Source of the DNA: CAWBRT01 sp963814745
GTDB lineage: Bacteria; Acidobacteriota; Terriglobia; Terriglobales; Acidobacteriaceae
Assembly (NCBI GenBank): GCA_963814745.1
Contig: CAWFEA010000004.1
Span: 930,001-994,000, forward strand
Direction of reading: 5' to 3'
Length of the DNA: 64,000 nucleotides
This document shows, piece by piece, positions 37,220 through 46,321 of the stretch; positions within the stretch are counted from its first letter, which is position 1, and each line of letters starts with the position of its first letter. The notes below the pieces were generated by a model that saw only the letters and a list, made by a program, of their open reading frames with translations, ran no database searches and was not told the origin of the DNA. Both the position numbers and the translations under genes were made by a program.

Positions 37220-39187
37220 CTACTCGCTGACGGCGGCCATCAGACGAGTCATCTCCTTGTTATAAATCTTGACAATGCCTTTCTCTTCGCCCACCTTGCG
37301 CAGATTGGCGAGGTAGAGTTCAAACATCTCCGATTGTTTCTGCTGCAGCAGTTGCTGGCGGATTTCATCTTTTTGCTTGTCAAAGTCGGCCATGGACGGC
37401 TCCTGCTTCTCCAGCAGCGTCATGACCGCCCCGCCTTGCGCGGTGTTGACAGGGCCCGAAACCTCGCCCGGCTTCATGCTGAAAACCTGCGCCGCCGGCC
37501 CGGTGAGCGCTCCGATCTCCGGCACCTGGCTTTGCGACGTCACGAACTCGCTGGTGTGCATGGTGGCGCCGAGCTCCTTGGCCGCGGCGCGGAGGTTGTG
37601 CTCGGCCCGCGCGCGGTCCGAGAGTTCCTGCGTCTTTTGCGAGAGCAACGCCTGGGCCCGCTCCCGCTTGAACTGCTGCTCCACCCGGTCCTTTACTTCC
37701 TCGTAGGTCGGCGTCGAGGGAGGCTTCACGTCCGCAACCTGCAGGACGGCGAAGCCCTGCGGCGTGGCCACGGCGGTGGGAGGCGCCATCGGCTTGGCGG
37801 AAAACACCGCATCCATGAAAGCCGGCGCGTTGCCAACCCCTGGAAGCGACTGGGAGCGAGCGAAGTAACCGATATCGACGACCTGGAGACCATGGCTTTT
37901 GGCGGCCTTCTCCATGCCATTGGCGCGCGCGTCGGCTTCCACCGCACGCGACAGCGCCTCGGCCGCCGCCTTTTCTTTGTCGTGGGCGAGAATCGGTTCG
38001 ATCTCCGGCTTGGCTTCGGCCAAGGTCTTCATGTGCGCTTCCGTCTTGTCGTCGACGTGAAGAATATGGAAGCCGTAATCGGTCTGAATAATGCCGCTAG
38101 TCTGTCCCTTGGGCGTCGAGAAAGCAGCCTTCTCAAACTCGGGAACGGTGCGTCCCCGAGTGACCGGGCCGAGCATCCCCCCGTTGGGGGCGCTCGCCGG
38201 GTCTTGCGAGTATTTCTTGGCCAGGGTGGCGAAATCGGCGCCCGCCTTGAGTTGCTTCAAGATGTCCTCGGCTTTGGCGCGGGCTTCGGCAACGACCTTG
38301 GGGTCCACCTTGCCGTCCGGGCCGGCCGCGGGGGTGCGGATCAGGATATGACGCACGGTCACCGATTCGGGAACCCGGAACTGATCCTGATGAGCGTTGT
38401 AGTAGCTCTGCAATTCTTCCGCCGTGACTTTGGGCGGGTTCGGCAGCTTCGCCTCATCGATAGGGATGTAGAGCGCTTTGCGCCTTTCCGGGATGCTGTT
38501 GGCGTATTGCTGCTTGGACTTCTCATAGAACGCCCGCAGTTCGGCATCGGTCGGCTTTACCTGGTTCGCCAAGTCCTGCCGCGAGATGACAGCGTAATCG
38601 AACTTTACCTTGGTGTTGGCCTGGCGGAACTGCTGGACCAACTGATCCGAAGAGACGCTTGCGCCTCCCTCGACAATATTGCGCAGCTTGTTCATCGTGA
38701 GCTGCCGCTTCAGCTTGTCTTCAAATTGCGGAATACTCAGGTTGAAGTTGGACTCGACAAACGCCTTGTATTGATCGTTGCCAACGAACCTGCCGCCGGG
38801 AAAAAGCTGGGCCGAAAGCCCACCGTGCTCCAGTTCATAGCGCAGTTCTTCATCGCTGGTGCGGAGCCCCATGCGATTGGCCTGGTTCAGCAAAAGGCCC
38901 TGCATCATGAGCGATTCGGCGGCCTGTTGCACGAGGTACGGGCGCATCTGCGGAGGCGCGCCACGCGGGAATTGGCTGCGGGCCATCTGGTTTGCCTGCT
39001 GATTGACGTCCTGAGCCGTGATCTGCTCGGAGCCGACCTTGGCGACAAGGCCCTCATGGGTGATCCCGAACTCGTTGAGAATGCCGCCGGGAACCAGGGT
39101 GACGACCATCATGACGCAGATGATAGCCAAGAAACCGACCAGTAATATCTTCTGAATCGGGCCTTTGGTTTGCAGAAATCGAATCAT
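37220..39187 (-). CDS. PpiD/SurA-like peptidyl-prolyl isomerase
   Basis: Membrane-anchored periplasmic chaperone. ATG 39187 gives MIRFLQTKGPIQKILLVGFL, with one span at about residues 13-32, then a SurA N-terminal-like helical domain (LNEFGITHEGLVAKVGSEQIT, AAESLMMQGLLLNQ). A parvulin domain is at about residues 275-390 (SVTVRHILIRTPA, FATLAKKYSQDPASAPNGGM, IQTDYGFHILHVDD). A PpiD-like C-terminal helical region follows. 655 aa fits PpiD. It helps outer-membrane or secreted proteins fold. The frame is also open to 39253, without support for the longer start. Confidence 0.9.
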   Translation of the reverse strand: MIRFLQTKGPIQKILLVGFLAIICVMMVVTLVPGGILNEFGITHEGLVAKVGSEQITAQDVNQQANQMARSQFPRGAPPQMRPYLVQQAAESLMMQGLLLNQANRMGLRTSDEELRYELEHGGLSAQLFPGGRFVGNDQYKAFVESNFNLSIPQFEDKLKRQLTMNKLRNIVEGGASVSSDQLVQQFRQANTKVKFDYAVISRQDLANQVKPTDAELRAFYEKSKQQYANSIPERRKALYIPIDEAKLPNPPKVTAEELQSYYNAHQDQFRVPESVTVRHILIRTPAAGPDGKVDPKVVAEARAKAEDILKQLKAGADFATLAKKYSQDPASAPNGGMLGPVTRGRTVPEFEKAAFSTPKGQTSGIIQTDYGFHILHVDDKTEAHMKTLAEAKPEIEPILAHDKEKAAAEALSRAVEADARANGMEKAAKSHGLQVVDIGYFARSQSLPGVGNAPAFMDAVFSAKPMAPPTAVATPQGFAVLQVADVKPPSTPTYEEVKDRVEQQFKRERAQALLSQKTQELSDRARAEHNLRAAAKELGATMHTSEFVTSQSQVPEIGALTGPAAQVFSMKPGEVSGPVNTAQGGAVMTLLEKQEPSMADFDKQKDEIRQQLLQQKQSEMFELYLANLRKVGEEKGIVKIYNKEMTRLMAAVSE

Positions 39188-39436
39188 GGTTTTTCTAAAG
39201 CTCCGAAACCCGAAAAAATGATTATAAATGAGTGCTGTGGTTGCGCCGGCCAATCAGCCACGGCGAATTCAACCCTGCCGGACGGCCATGTTTCACCGCA
39301 GCAATCCTGCCGGCCAAAGCTGCACAAAACAATCCACCTGCCGCTATTCCCCGCTAAACCCGGCTTTTGTGCTGATCAGCCGAAGCGGGTTCCGACTGGC
39401 GCCGGGTTTCTGTTGTAATACGCAATTGGTCTCTCT

Positions 39437-40561
39437 ATGGGAACTCTGAATCGTAGGATACGCAGGATAATCATCGCGGTAAATCGTCGCTTACGCGAGT
39501 TGGCAATGGTTGCCAAAGGGCTGGTCTCGACCGATCATCCGGTCATGGCGCACATCATTCCGATGCGCCGCTGTAATCTCTCCTGCGCCTATTGCAATGA
39601 GTACGACAGCACTTCCAAGCCTGTACCGCTGGCCGTCATCGAAGAGCGTATCGACCAGCTGGCGAGATTGGGCACCACCGTGGTCACCATCAGCGGTGGC
39701 GAGCCGACTCTTTATCCGGAACTGGACGAGCTTATCGGCTACATCCGGTCAAGAGGAATGATCGCCGGATTGATCACCAACGGGTATCTGCTCACCGCCG
39801 AACGCATCCAGCGACTCAATCGCGCCGGACTCGACCATATGCAGATCTCCATCGACAACGTCATGCCGGACGAGGTGAGCAAGAAGAGCCTGAAGGTTCT
39901 CGACCGTAAGTTGCAACTGTTGGCCGAACACGCCGATTTCCACGTCAACATCAACAGCGTAGTCGGCGGCGGCACTCACAATCCGCACGACGCGCTGGTG
40001 GTGGGAAGGCGCGCGCGTCAACTGGGCTTTACCTCGACCGTAGGTATCATTCACGACGGCGACGGGCAGTTGCGTCCGCTCGCGACCAAAGAGCGGGAAG
40101 TCTTTCTCAAGATGAAGCATATGGGCCGGCGGAGTTATTCGCGCCTCGATTACTTTCAGGACCGGATCGCGCTGGGCTTGCCGAACGAGTGGCAATGCCG
40201 CGCCGGAGCCCGCTACCTCTACATTTGCGAGGATGGATTGGTGCACTACTGCTCGCAGCAGCGCGGTTACCCGGGCAAGCCGCTGGCGAAATACACGGTG
40301 GCCGATATCCGCCGCGAATTCGTGACCAGGAAAAACTGTGCTCCGCACTGCACCGTCAGTTGCGTGCATCAGGTGAGTTATGTTGACTTTTGGCGTGCGC
40401 CGCAATCATCCGAGCAGGGTTGTCCGAGAGGCGTTGCCGCCGCCGAGCAGGTGAGGCAGAGCCGCCTGCCTGGAAGCCCGATGCCGCAGCCCACACGACG
40501 ACTCTCGGCGCGCCCAACGGGGGGCTTGATACAAATCGAGACGCGCCCGTTCGCCGACTGA
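39437..40561 (+). CDS. Radical SAM protein with SPASM-like cysteines
   Basis: The CxxxCxxC cluster motif is RRCNLSCAYCNEYD near residue 48, followed by VVTISGGEPTLYPELDELI (SAM-binding GGEP) and LITNGYLLT. After the barrel, further Cys residues (WQCRAGARYLYICEDGLVHY, CSQQRG, NCAPHCTVSC) suggest an auxiliary Fe-S cluster as in SPASM or twitch proteins. The last 50 residues are Arg/Pro-rich and may be disordered. Substrate unknown. It is the last core gene before the tRNA-Lys islands. Confidence 0.85.
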   Translation: MGTLNRRIRRIIIAVNRRLRELAMVAKGLVSTDHPVMAHIIPMRRCNLSCAYCNEYDSTSKPVPLAVIEERIDQLARLGTTVVTISGGEPTLYPELDELIGYIRSRGMIAGLITNGYLLTAERIQRLNRAGLDHMQISIDNVMPDEVSKKSLKVLDRKLQLLAEHADFHVNINSVVGGGTHNPHDALVVGRRARQLGFTSTVGIIHDGDGQLRPLATKEREVFLKMKHMGRRSYSRLDYFQDRIALGLPNEWQCRAGARYLYICEDGLVHYCSQQRGYPGKPLAKYTVADIRREFVTRKNCAPHCTVSCVHQVSYVDFWRAPQSSEQGCPRGVAAAEQVRQSRLPGSPMPQPTRRLSARPTGGLIQIETRPFAD

Positions 40562-40766
40562 AAAGCGGACACCTGCGGCGTCATCAGGGTGGCGATCGGC
40601 AACATGGCAACCGCACCCTGCGATGATAATCACCCATCACGCACGATGGGGCATCAACGTCAGCGAAAGGAGCTGGCGGCTTTCTGGTCGAGAGGCAGTC
40701 TTCTAACCGCGTTCGCGACGACGTATGAAGTCCCACCGCAGTCGTTGCTGAAATCGCAGGTCTGTC
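40562..40766. other. Junction between core genome and island remnant
   Basis: No gene or RNA is recognised in these 205 bp. They probably contain the decayed 5' part of the integrase remnant that follows. Confidence 0.35.
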
Positions 40767-40982
40767 CTGGTGGTGTCTGCCAGACTGCCGTGACTCCGCA
40801 CTCGTGCAGGAGCTTCAAAGACGGTTCTGAGGGTAGCGGCTGGCGCGTTCACCATGATGATGCCGGCGGGGGACGGCCATGTCAGCGTGAGCCGCGGTCT
40901 GTGTATCCAGCACCGCAAACCGTGGAGGATGCGGTGAATCGGCTGGACAGGATCAATATCCATTCGTTAAAATCGAAACGCA
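40767..40982 (+). pseudogene. Decayed tyrosine integrase, C-terminal remnant
   Basis: Two frames together resemble the C-terminus of the intact integrase 9 kb downstream: LRTRAGASKTVLRVAAGAFT ... GHVSVS in one frame and VYPAPQTVEDAVNRLDRINI-HSLKSK in another (compare HPTPQAMEDAVARLDKMNAHSIESK). There is an in-frame stop and at least one frameshift, and the catalytic Tyr codon has become TCT. It precedes the tRNA-Lys half-copy exactly as the intact integrase precedes the intact tRNA. Confidence 0.7.
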
Positions 40983-41094
40983 GGGCGACGAGCGATCCCC
41001 GCAGGTTGTGCAAGCGCCCGTCGAGGCAAGGGACACTCGAGGCAAGGGACACCAACTGGCACCATAACTTACCCCGGCCAAACCCATCCCCCGC

Positions 41095-41145
41095 AAGTTG
41101 TTGAAGGGCGCGTAGCTCAACTGGCAGAGCAACTGACTCTTAATC
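41095..41145 (+). repeat. Left attachment-site repeat: tRNA-Lys 5' half copy
   Basis: A 51-bp repeat with two mismatches to 50170-50220. It includes the first 40 bases of tRNA-Lys (41106-41145), through the anticodon loop (CTCTTAA) and the next TC, after which the match ends abruptly. The fragment has no 3' half, so it is not a functional tRNA. It marks the left junction of the 41146-50220 element. Confidence 0.85.
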
Positions 41146-41202
41146 CAAAAATGGCACTTTGGACTGAAGAGTACCCCTTTGTAAGTGATTGGAAATCAAG
41201 AC

Positions 41203-41228
41203 ACGGGCGAGAATCGGTACTCGCCCGT
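41203..41228. repeat. Hairpin upstream of the RM gene
   Basis: ACGGGCGAG and CTCGCCCGT form a perfect 9-bp stem with an 8-nt loop. It lies 60 bp inside the left end of the element. It could be an integrase arm site, a terminator blocking read-through from the chromosome, or a remnant of the integration module. Confidence 0.4.
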
Positions 41229-41397
41229 ATCACTCCAGATAAGCCACTACCCGCTACAGTTTTCGCTACAGCGACAGTTCTACACCCTCCGGCTGTGCGT
41301 TCCTCTTTTGAAAACGCGTGCTCTGGGTTAGAATAGCGCCTATTAAATCCAGAAATCCACACTGGACTACTTCACCAGCCGACCCTATGCTTAACGC

Positions 41398-43878
41398 ATG
41401 GCCACCGGGCTAATTGAAAGCGTTGATTTTTTTCGCCTCGATGCTAACCGGAAGCTCGACCCCGAGCGAAGGTCGGGCCTCGGCCAATTCATGACGCCAC
41501 CCGCCACCGCTCGGCTCATGGCGTCCATGTTCAAAGCAAGATCCTCGGAGCTTACCTTGCTCGATGCCGGAGCCGGAGTCGGCTCTCTTACCGCAGCCTT
41601 CGTGAGTGAAGTCTGTGGACGCCCGAAAAAGCCAGAGTTGATTCAGTCCACGGTTTACGAAATTGATCCCGTATTGAGTGAGTACCTCAAGGACACACTG
41701 AAGCAGTGCCAGACGACGTGCAAGCAGGCTGGAGTTGAATTCGAGTCAGATCTTATTGAGCGCGATTTCATTGAGGACGGCACACGCAAGTTGCGGCAAG
41801 AGATGTTTGCGCCGATTGAGCGCTTTAATTGCGCCATCCTCAACCCGCCATACAAGAAGATTAACAGCGATTCCAAAACGCGGTTGATGCTCAGAGCTGT
41901 TGACGTTGAAACGTCCAACCTGTACACCGGGTTTTTGGCTCTTGTGCTCATGCTGCTTGCTGATGGCGGTGAACTCGTCGCCATCACTCCGCGTAGTTTC
42001 TGCAATGGACCGTATTTCAAGCCATTTCGGAAGCTTTTGTTGAACACGCTCGCGTTGCGCCGCGTTCACGTATTTGAATCCAGGCAAGTGGCTTTCCGCG
42101 AAGATGACGTATTGCAAGAAAACGTTATTTTCTATGGCGTTAAGGGCAGTGGCAAAGGCAACGTCATCATCTCATCAAGCACAGGCCCAGAGGATGAGTT
42201 TGCCGCCGTGCGTGAAATCGCATACGAGCAACTTGTAAGGCCCGGCGACCCCGATCACTTCATTCACATTGTCCCTGATGAACTTGGGGCGTCCATTGCC
42301 GAGCAAATAGGACGGCTATATTGGACGCTGCAAGAGCACGATGTCGAGGTCTCAACTGGGCGCGTGGTTGATTTCCGCGCAAAGCCGCTGTTGCGGGCGT
42401 TCCCTGAGGCGGAAACTGTGCCGCTCATCTACCCACTCAATTTTGAGAACGGGTTTGTTCAATGGCCCAAGCCGAGCGGGAAAAAGGCGCAAGCAATGGC
42501 GCTGTTGCCCGGTGCTGATGAATTGCTCGTGCCCAAGGGTGTGTATGTTCTTGTAAAGCGGTTCTCATCAAAAGAGGAAACTCGGCGCGTTGTTGCGGCT
42601 GTGTATGATCCAACCCGCGTTGAGGCCGAGAAGGCTGGGTTTGAGAATCATCTAAATTACTTTCATCGCAAGGGCAGAGGCTTGCCCACTGTGTTTGCAA
42701 AGGGCCTTGCCGCGTTTCTCAATTCAACGTTGGTGGATTTGTATTTCAGGCAATTCAGCGGGCATACACAAGTCAACGCAACGGACCTGAGAAACCTGAA
42801 ATACCCAACGCGCTCGCAAATTGAAGCTCTTGGTTCAAAAATCGGAAACAAGTTCCCTGAACAGGGATTGATTGACCGTTATGTGGAGGAGGTTCTTAGC
42901 TTGCCAGATGCGAAAGGTGTTGCCGATCCGGTGAAGGCGAAAAAGAAGATCGATGAGGCGCTTGGCATTCTAAAGGATTTGGGCTTGCCGCGTGAGCAAC
43001 AGAATGAACGCTCAGCATTGACGCTGCTTTCATTGCTTGACCTCAAGCCTGAAACGTCGTGGGCAGATGCGAAAGAGCCGCTCATGGGCATCACGCCAAT
43101 GATGGAATTCTTTGGGGCGAATTACGGCAAGCGGTACGCGCCGAACACACGTGAAACGGTTCGCCGCCAAACTATTCATCAGTTCCTTGACGCGGGCGTC
43201 GTGAACATTAACCCGGATAATCCCGAGCGCCCGACAAACAGCCCATACGCCGTCTATCAGATTGAGCTTGGCTTGTTGAAACTGCTTAGGACGTATGGCA
43301 CGCATGGATGGGATGCGGGCCTGAGAACTTATCTCGCATCAGTGGAGACATTGAAAACGCGGTATGCGCAAGAACGGCAACTGAAACGTATTCCAATTCA
43401 GATTGCGGAGGGCGAGCTAATCACGCTTTCACCGGGCGGTCAGAACATTCTCGTTGAAAAGATCATCAAGGAGTTCTGTGAGCTTTTCACAAGCGGCGGC
43501 AAACTCGTTTATGTGGGCGACACGGACGAAAAGTTTGCGTACTTTGACAGGCCGCTGCTGAAGTCTTTAGGCATCGCCATTGAGGAACACGGCAAGATGC
43601 CAGATGTGATTGTGTATGTTGAGCGCAAGAATTGGCTGGTATTGATTGAAGCGGTCACGAGTCACGGTCCAGTCAATCCCAAGCGACACGGTGAATTGAA
43701 AGCCCTTTTCAAAGGATGCAAGGCGGGCCTTGTGTTCGTCACAGCATTCCTTGACCGTCAAGCTATGGTAAAATATCTCGGTGAGATTTCATGGGAAACA
43801 GAAGTTTGGGTTGCGGATGCGCCAACGCACCTAATTCACTTCAATGGCGAGAGATTCCTCGGGCCGTACCAGGATTAA
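41398..43878 (+). CDS. Single-chain restriction-modification enzyme: adenine methylase fused to BsuBI/PstI-type nuclease
   Basis: The 826-aa chain has an Eco57I-like N6-adenine methyltransferase at the N-terminus: motif I LDAGAGVGSLT (about 54-64), a VYEIDP segment (motif II) and NPPY (149-152). Residues about 300-490 may hold the target-recognition part. After about residue 500 the protein matches the BsuBI/PstI restriction endonuclease: a helical/winged N-domain (FGANYGKRYAPNTRETVRRQ), then the nuclease (MPDVIVYVERKNWLVLIEAV, TSHGPVNPKR, CKAGLVFVTAFLD, WVADAPTHLIHFNGERFLGP). BsuBI and PstI cut CTGCAG and are normally separate from their methylases. Recognition of CTGCAG here is inference. 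Confidence 0.85.
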   Translation: MATGLIESVDFFRLDANRKLDPERRSGLGQFMTPPATARLMASMFKARSSELTLLDAGAGVGSLTAAFVSEVCGRPKKPELIQSTVYEIDPVLSEYLKDTLKQCQTTCKQAGVEFESDLIERDFIEDGTRKLRQEMFAPIERFNCAILNPPYKKINSDSKTRLMLRAVDVETSNLYTGFLALVLMLLADGGELVAITPRSFCNGPYFKPFRKLLLNTLALRRVHVFESRQVAFREDDVLQENVIFYGVKGSGKGNVIISSSTGPEDEFAAVREIAYEQLVRPGDPDHFIHIVPDELGASIAEQIGRLYWTLQEHDVEVSTGRVVDFRAKPLLRAFPEAETVPLIYPLNFENGFVQWPKPSGKKAQAMALLPGADELLVPKGVYVLVKRFSSKEETRRVVAAVYDPTRVEAEKAGFENHLNYFHRKGRGLPTVFAKGLAAFLNSTLVDLYFRQFSGHTQVNATDLRNLKYPTRSQIEALGSKIGNKFPEQGLIDRYVEEVLSLPDAKGVADPVKAKKKIDEALGILKDLGLPREQQNERSALTLLSLLDLKPETSWADAKEPLMGITPMMEFFGANYGKRYAPNTRETVRRQTIHQFLDAGVVNINPDNPERPTNSPYAVYQIELGLLKLLRTYGTHGWDAGLRTYLASVETLKTRYAQERQLKRIPIQIAEGELITLSPGGQNILVEKIIKEFCELFTSGGKLVYVGDTDEKFAYFDRPLLKSLGIAIEEHGKMPDVIVYVERKNWLVLIEAVTSHGPVNPKRHGELKALFKGCKAGLVFVTAFLDRQAMVKYLGEISWETEVWVADAPTHLIHFNGERFLGPYQD

Positions 43879-44012
43879 AAGGGCGTGCTCTTGTTTTGGG
43901 TGATGAAAGTGCTTCCGGCGCTACGCGCGCTGCAACACCGTCCATACAACTTGTCGGCCGGATACGACCACCTACAACGAGCATCTTTGGTTACTGTAGT
44001 CAGAATGAACTC

Positions 44013-45380
44013 TCACATCTCGTGATCGATGATTTCTCGCACAAGCTCGCGGATTTCCTTGTTGCTTTCGTCGCCAGACAGCTCAGCTTCAAGTCCGCGC
44101 CGGACGGCGGTCGTTAGGTGCTCCCAAAGCTCCGAATCGTAGTATTCGTCTGCCGTGAGTTCCCCCTCATTTTTCAATTCCAAAAGACAGGCGGAAATCT
44201 GCGCCACTCCGTGCTCGATTTGCTGCGCCTTGCGGGCCTGGCGCTGTTTGCTGGCTTGCCGTTCCTCGATGCCCTGGCGTGCTTCGCGGACGGTCGGTTC
44301 AAGTGCTTCCTTGGCCTCTATCTCCGCGATGTCTTCGGGCAAGTCGGCCAATATCTCGGCACATTCCCGGCGCACCCGTGCGCCGTCCAACTCAGTCTTG
44401 CCCCAAGGGAGCTGCGCAATTGCCCAAGCCAGAATGCGCTCTTTTTGCCGCCGTTTCTCTACCACCTGATTGATAGGGCGGAGCGCTTCCTGTGTGGACG
44501 TCCACATTTCGGCTTCGCTTGCGTTGGCTGGCTGCCTCCGAACCGCTTCGCGTACCGCGATGGCGGCGCTAGCCTTCTCCTGTTCCGTCGCGCCTGCCGC
44601 CAGATGCCAGCGGGCGCGGTCAATGACACTTTGGCGGCTGTCCTCAGCCTGCCTCTCCGTACGATAGCGCTCCGCGAGAGCCGCAATTGTGAGGACCAAA
44701 ATCGTCACCATACGGGGCTCATCAATGGGCTGTCTTTTGTTGATCTCCATCTCTACCGCATCGATGATTTCCTTCTTTTGCGCTACTGAGAGCCAAGAGC
44801 ACTGCGGCGCGGTCAAGGTGCGCGTGGCCTCCTCCAACCATCGGCAGCGGAATGCCGCTAGCGAGCGCTCTGCTTCCTTGCTAGCGCGTTCTTGGGCCTG
44901 TTCCCGCTCCAACTGCTCACTCTCCAGCTCAAGCTCGGCCTGGCGCTCCGCAGCCTCCTGCTCGCGGGCCTCTTCTTCCTCCTCTTGCTGCTCCGCTTCC
45001 TCGTCATCCTCTCGTTGGAGCTTTGCCAGCTCGCGCCTAGCCCTTACCTCCTGGGCCTCCAGCGTCAATTCTTCCAGCCGCTCCCGCCGGTTCTGCAAAA
45101 CGGGCGAAGCACCACGCACGGGGCGAACTCGCTCCGCCCGCTGCTCCCGCACAGCTCCGATGCTCTCCGCCAGAATGCGAAGGTGTCCGCCTGGTGTGCG
45201 AAAGCTTTCCAGTCTGCTCTCGGCCACCATGCGCTTGAGTGTCGGTATCGAAACACCTAGCAAGGCTGCGGCCTCGCTTGCGCTGTAGGATTCCGCTTCA
45301 GAACGAATTTTGCCGGTATTTTTCACGATTTTTCTTAGCGCCTTTTGCTGGTTCTTACCAGTTTCCGAAGCTGCCGACAT
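44013..45380 (-). CDS. Excisionase/MerR-type HTH protein with long coiled coil
   Basis: 455 aa. Residues about 30-75 are a helix-turn-helix of the excisionase/MerR type (YSASEAAALLGVSIPTLKRM, ESFRTPGGHLRI). About residues 95-175 are an extremely Glu/Arg-rich coiled coil. The C-terminal half is helical (WLSVAQKKEIIDAVEMEINK, GELTADEYYDSELWEHL). It might organise DNA in the manner of KfrA-like proteins, but I do not recognise a specific family. It is the last gene in the minus-strand operon of the element. Confidence 0.65.
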   Translation of the reverse strand: MSAASETGKNQQKALRKIVKNTGKIRSEAESYSASEAAALLGVSIPTLKRMVAESRLESFRTPGGHLRILAESIGAVREQRAERVRPVRGASPVLQNRRERLEELTLEAQEVRARRELAKLQREDDEEAEQQEEEEEAREQEAAERQAELELESEQLEREQAQERASKEAERSLAAFRCRWLEEATRTLTAPQCSWLSVAQKKEIIDAVEMEINKRQPIDEPRMVTILVLTIAALAERYRTERQAEDSRQSVIDRARWHLAAGATEQEKASAAIAVREAVRRQPANASEAEMWTSTQEALRPINQVVEKRRQKERILAWAIAQLPWGKTELDGARVRRECAEILADLPEDIAEIEAKEALEPTVREARQGIEERQASKQRQARKAQQIEHGVAQISACLLELKNEGELTADEYYDSELWEHLTTAVRRGLEAELSGDESNKEIRELVREIIDHEM

Positions 45381-45440
45381 AACAAATGTTCCGGTTTTTC
45401 ACGATTTTTACGGGTTCTGCTGACGTATGCATTTCATTTA

Positions 45441-45899
45441 TTAAAACGGCGTGCGGCGGTCGGTCCCACGAGCACGGCGCCGCTCCCAGATTTCGGCCGC
45501 AAACTTCCGGCGCGTTTCTTTGGGTGTATCGTGAATGGTTTCCCCGCCGGCATCGTGCTGGCCTCGGGTGTGCTGCATCACGGCCTCGGTGTATTGCGCC
45601 AGCGTGTGGGCGGCGGGATTGTACTGACGGGTTCGCTTACCGAGTCCGGCGCGCGCCATCGCAAGCCCAAGCTTCGTGTTGCACGATTTACAGAGCCAGC
45701 GGAGGTTTTCAGGTGAGCCGTTCGATTCGTCGCCGTCGATGTGATCGACGACAACAAAACGGGTGGAGTCGCAAAGAGCGCACCTGCGGGGTGGGGGAGG
45801 GCAGCACTCCGGCGCGTTAGCGCGGTAACGCTTGGCGCGGTCGGTTATTTGGTGTGCTGCCTTCCTCCATCTCGCGCCGCACACCGGGCGCGGCGTCAT
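45441..45899 (-). CDS. HNH endonuclease family protein
   Basis: A 152-aa protein with a zinc-ribbon HNH motif: CALCDSTRFVVVDHIDGD, then NGSPENLRWLCKSCNTKLG. Two CxxC pairs and the H-I-D and N-L positions are complete. Such nucleases occur in phage packaging, group I homing and defence. Its ATG overlaps the stop of the small acidic gene (ATGA), so they are coupled. Confidence 0.83.
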   Translation of the reverse strand: MTPRPVCGARWRKAAHQITDRAKRYRANAPECCPPPPRRCALCDSTRFVVVDHIDGDESNGSPENLRWLCKSCNTKLGLAMARAGLGKRTRQYNPAAHTLAQYTEAVMQHTRGQHDAGGETIHDTPKETRRKFAAEIWERRRARGTDRRTPF

Positions 45900-46069
45900 T
45901 CCCCCAGGTCGGTGTCCTCGTCTTCGGTGTCTTCTTCGTCCTCTTCTTCGGCTTCTTCATCGCCGGTGACGATTTCGGAGATTTCGTCAATGCGAGACTG
46001 CAAGTCTTCGTTTTCGGATTCGAGTTCCTTGATGCGGTTTTGCAATTCACTTCGGGTTGGAATTGGCAT
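45896..46069 (-). CDS. Small acidic coiled-coil protein
   Basis: 57 aa from ATG 46069 (MPIPTRSELQNRIKELESEN). A leucine-type coiled coil (ELQNRIKELESENEDLQSRI) is followed by a tail almost entirely of Glu, Asp and Thr. Coupled to the HNH gene by ATGA. Such acidic proteins may mimic DNA or serve as scaffold or inhibitor of the neighbouring nuclease; this is inference. Confidence 0.55.
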   Translation of the reverse strand: MPIPTRSELQNRIKELESENEDLQSRIDEISEIVTGDEEAEEEDEEDTEDEDTDLGE

Positions 46070-46193
46070 GCTATCCTTCCTGTAGCTCATATATGAGCTA
46101 CCTCGTGCATAGTAGCTCTATTTCCAGAAGGGGTCAACTTAAAACAGAAGCAGAGCCGCAAGATTTGGCCTCGTGTTGATATGCCTTCGATGC

Positions 46194-46321
46194 GTGACAT
46201 GCGTGACAACTGGCATAAACATTGGCTCAAGTAGCATTTTTCTATGTGTGACAAATGCGTTTTGTCACGCTTTCAAAACGTGCTATAACCCGCGTCATTG
46301 CTGGTTTGTCACACTTGTCAC
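46194..46321. promoter_or_regulatory. Symmetric array of six GTGACA/TGTCAC sites (origin or operator candidate)
   Basis: GTGACA occurs at 46194, 46203 and 46248; its reverse complement TGTCAC at 46263, 46307 and 46316. The two outer pairs have 9-bp spacing in each arm, and the inner two form a palindrome (GTGACAAA/TTTGTCAC, 46248-46268). The whole 128-bp layout is mirror-symmetric around 46258. It overlaps the 3' end of the primase gene. Iterons or a dimeric regulator's operator would look like this. Confidence 0.6.

Noticed and set aside
36935..39145. Long plus-strand open frame (736 codons) opposite the PpiD-like gene
   Set aside because: It is antisense to a complete chaperone gene with recognisable domains; the frame is open because of high GC.
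41106..41145. A second tRNA-Lys gene
   Set aside because: Only the 5' half through the anticodon loop is present; no T arm or 3' acceptor strand follows.
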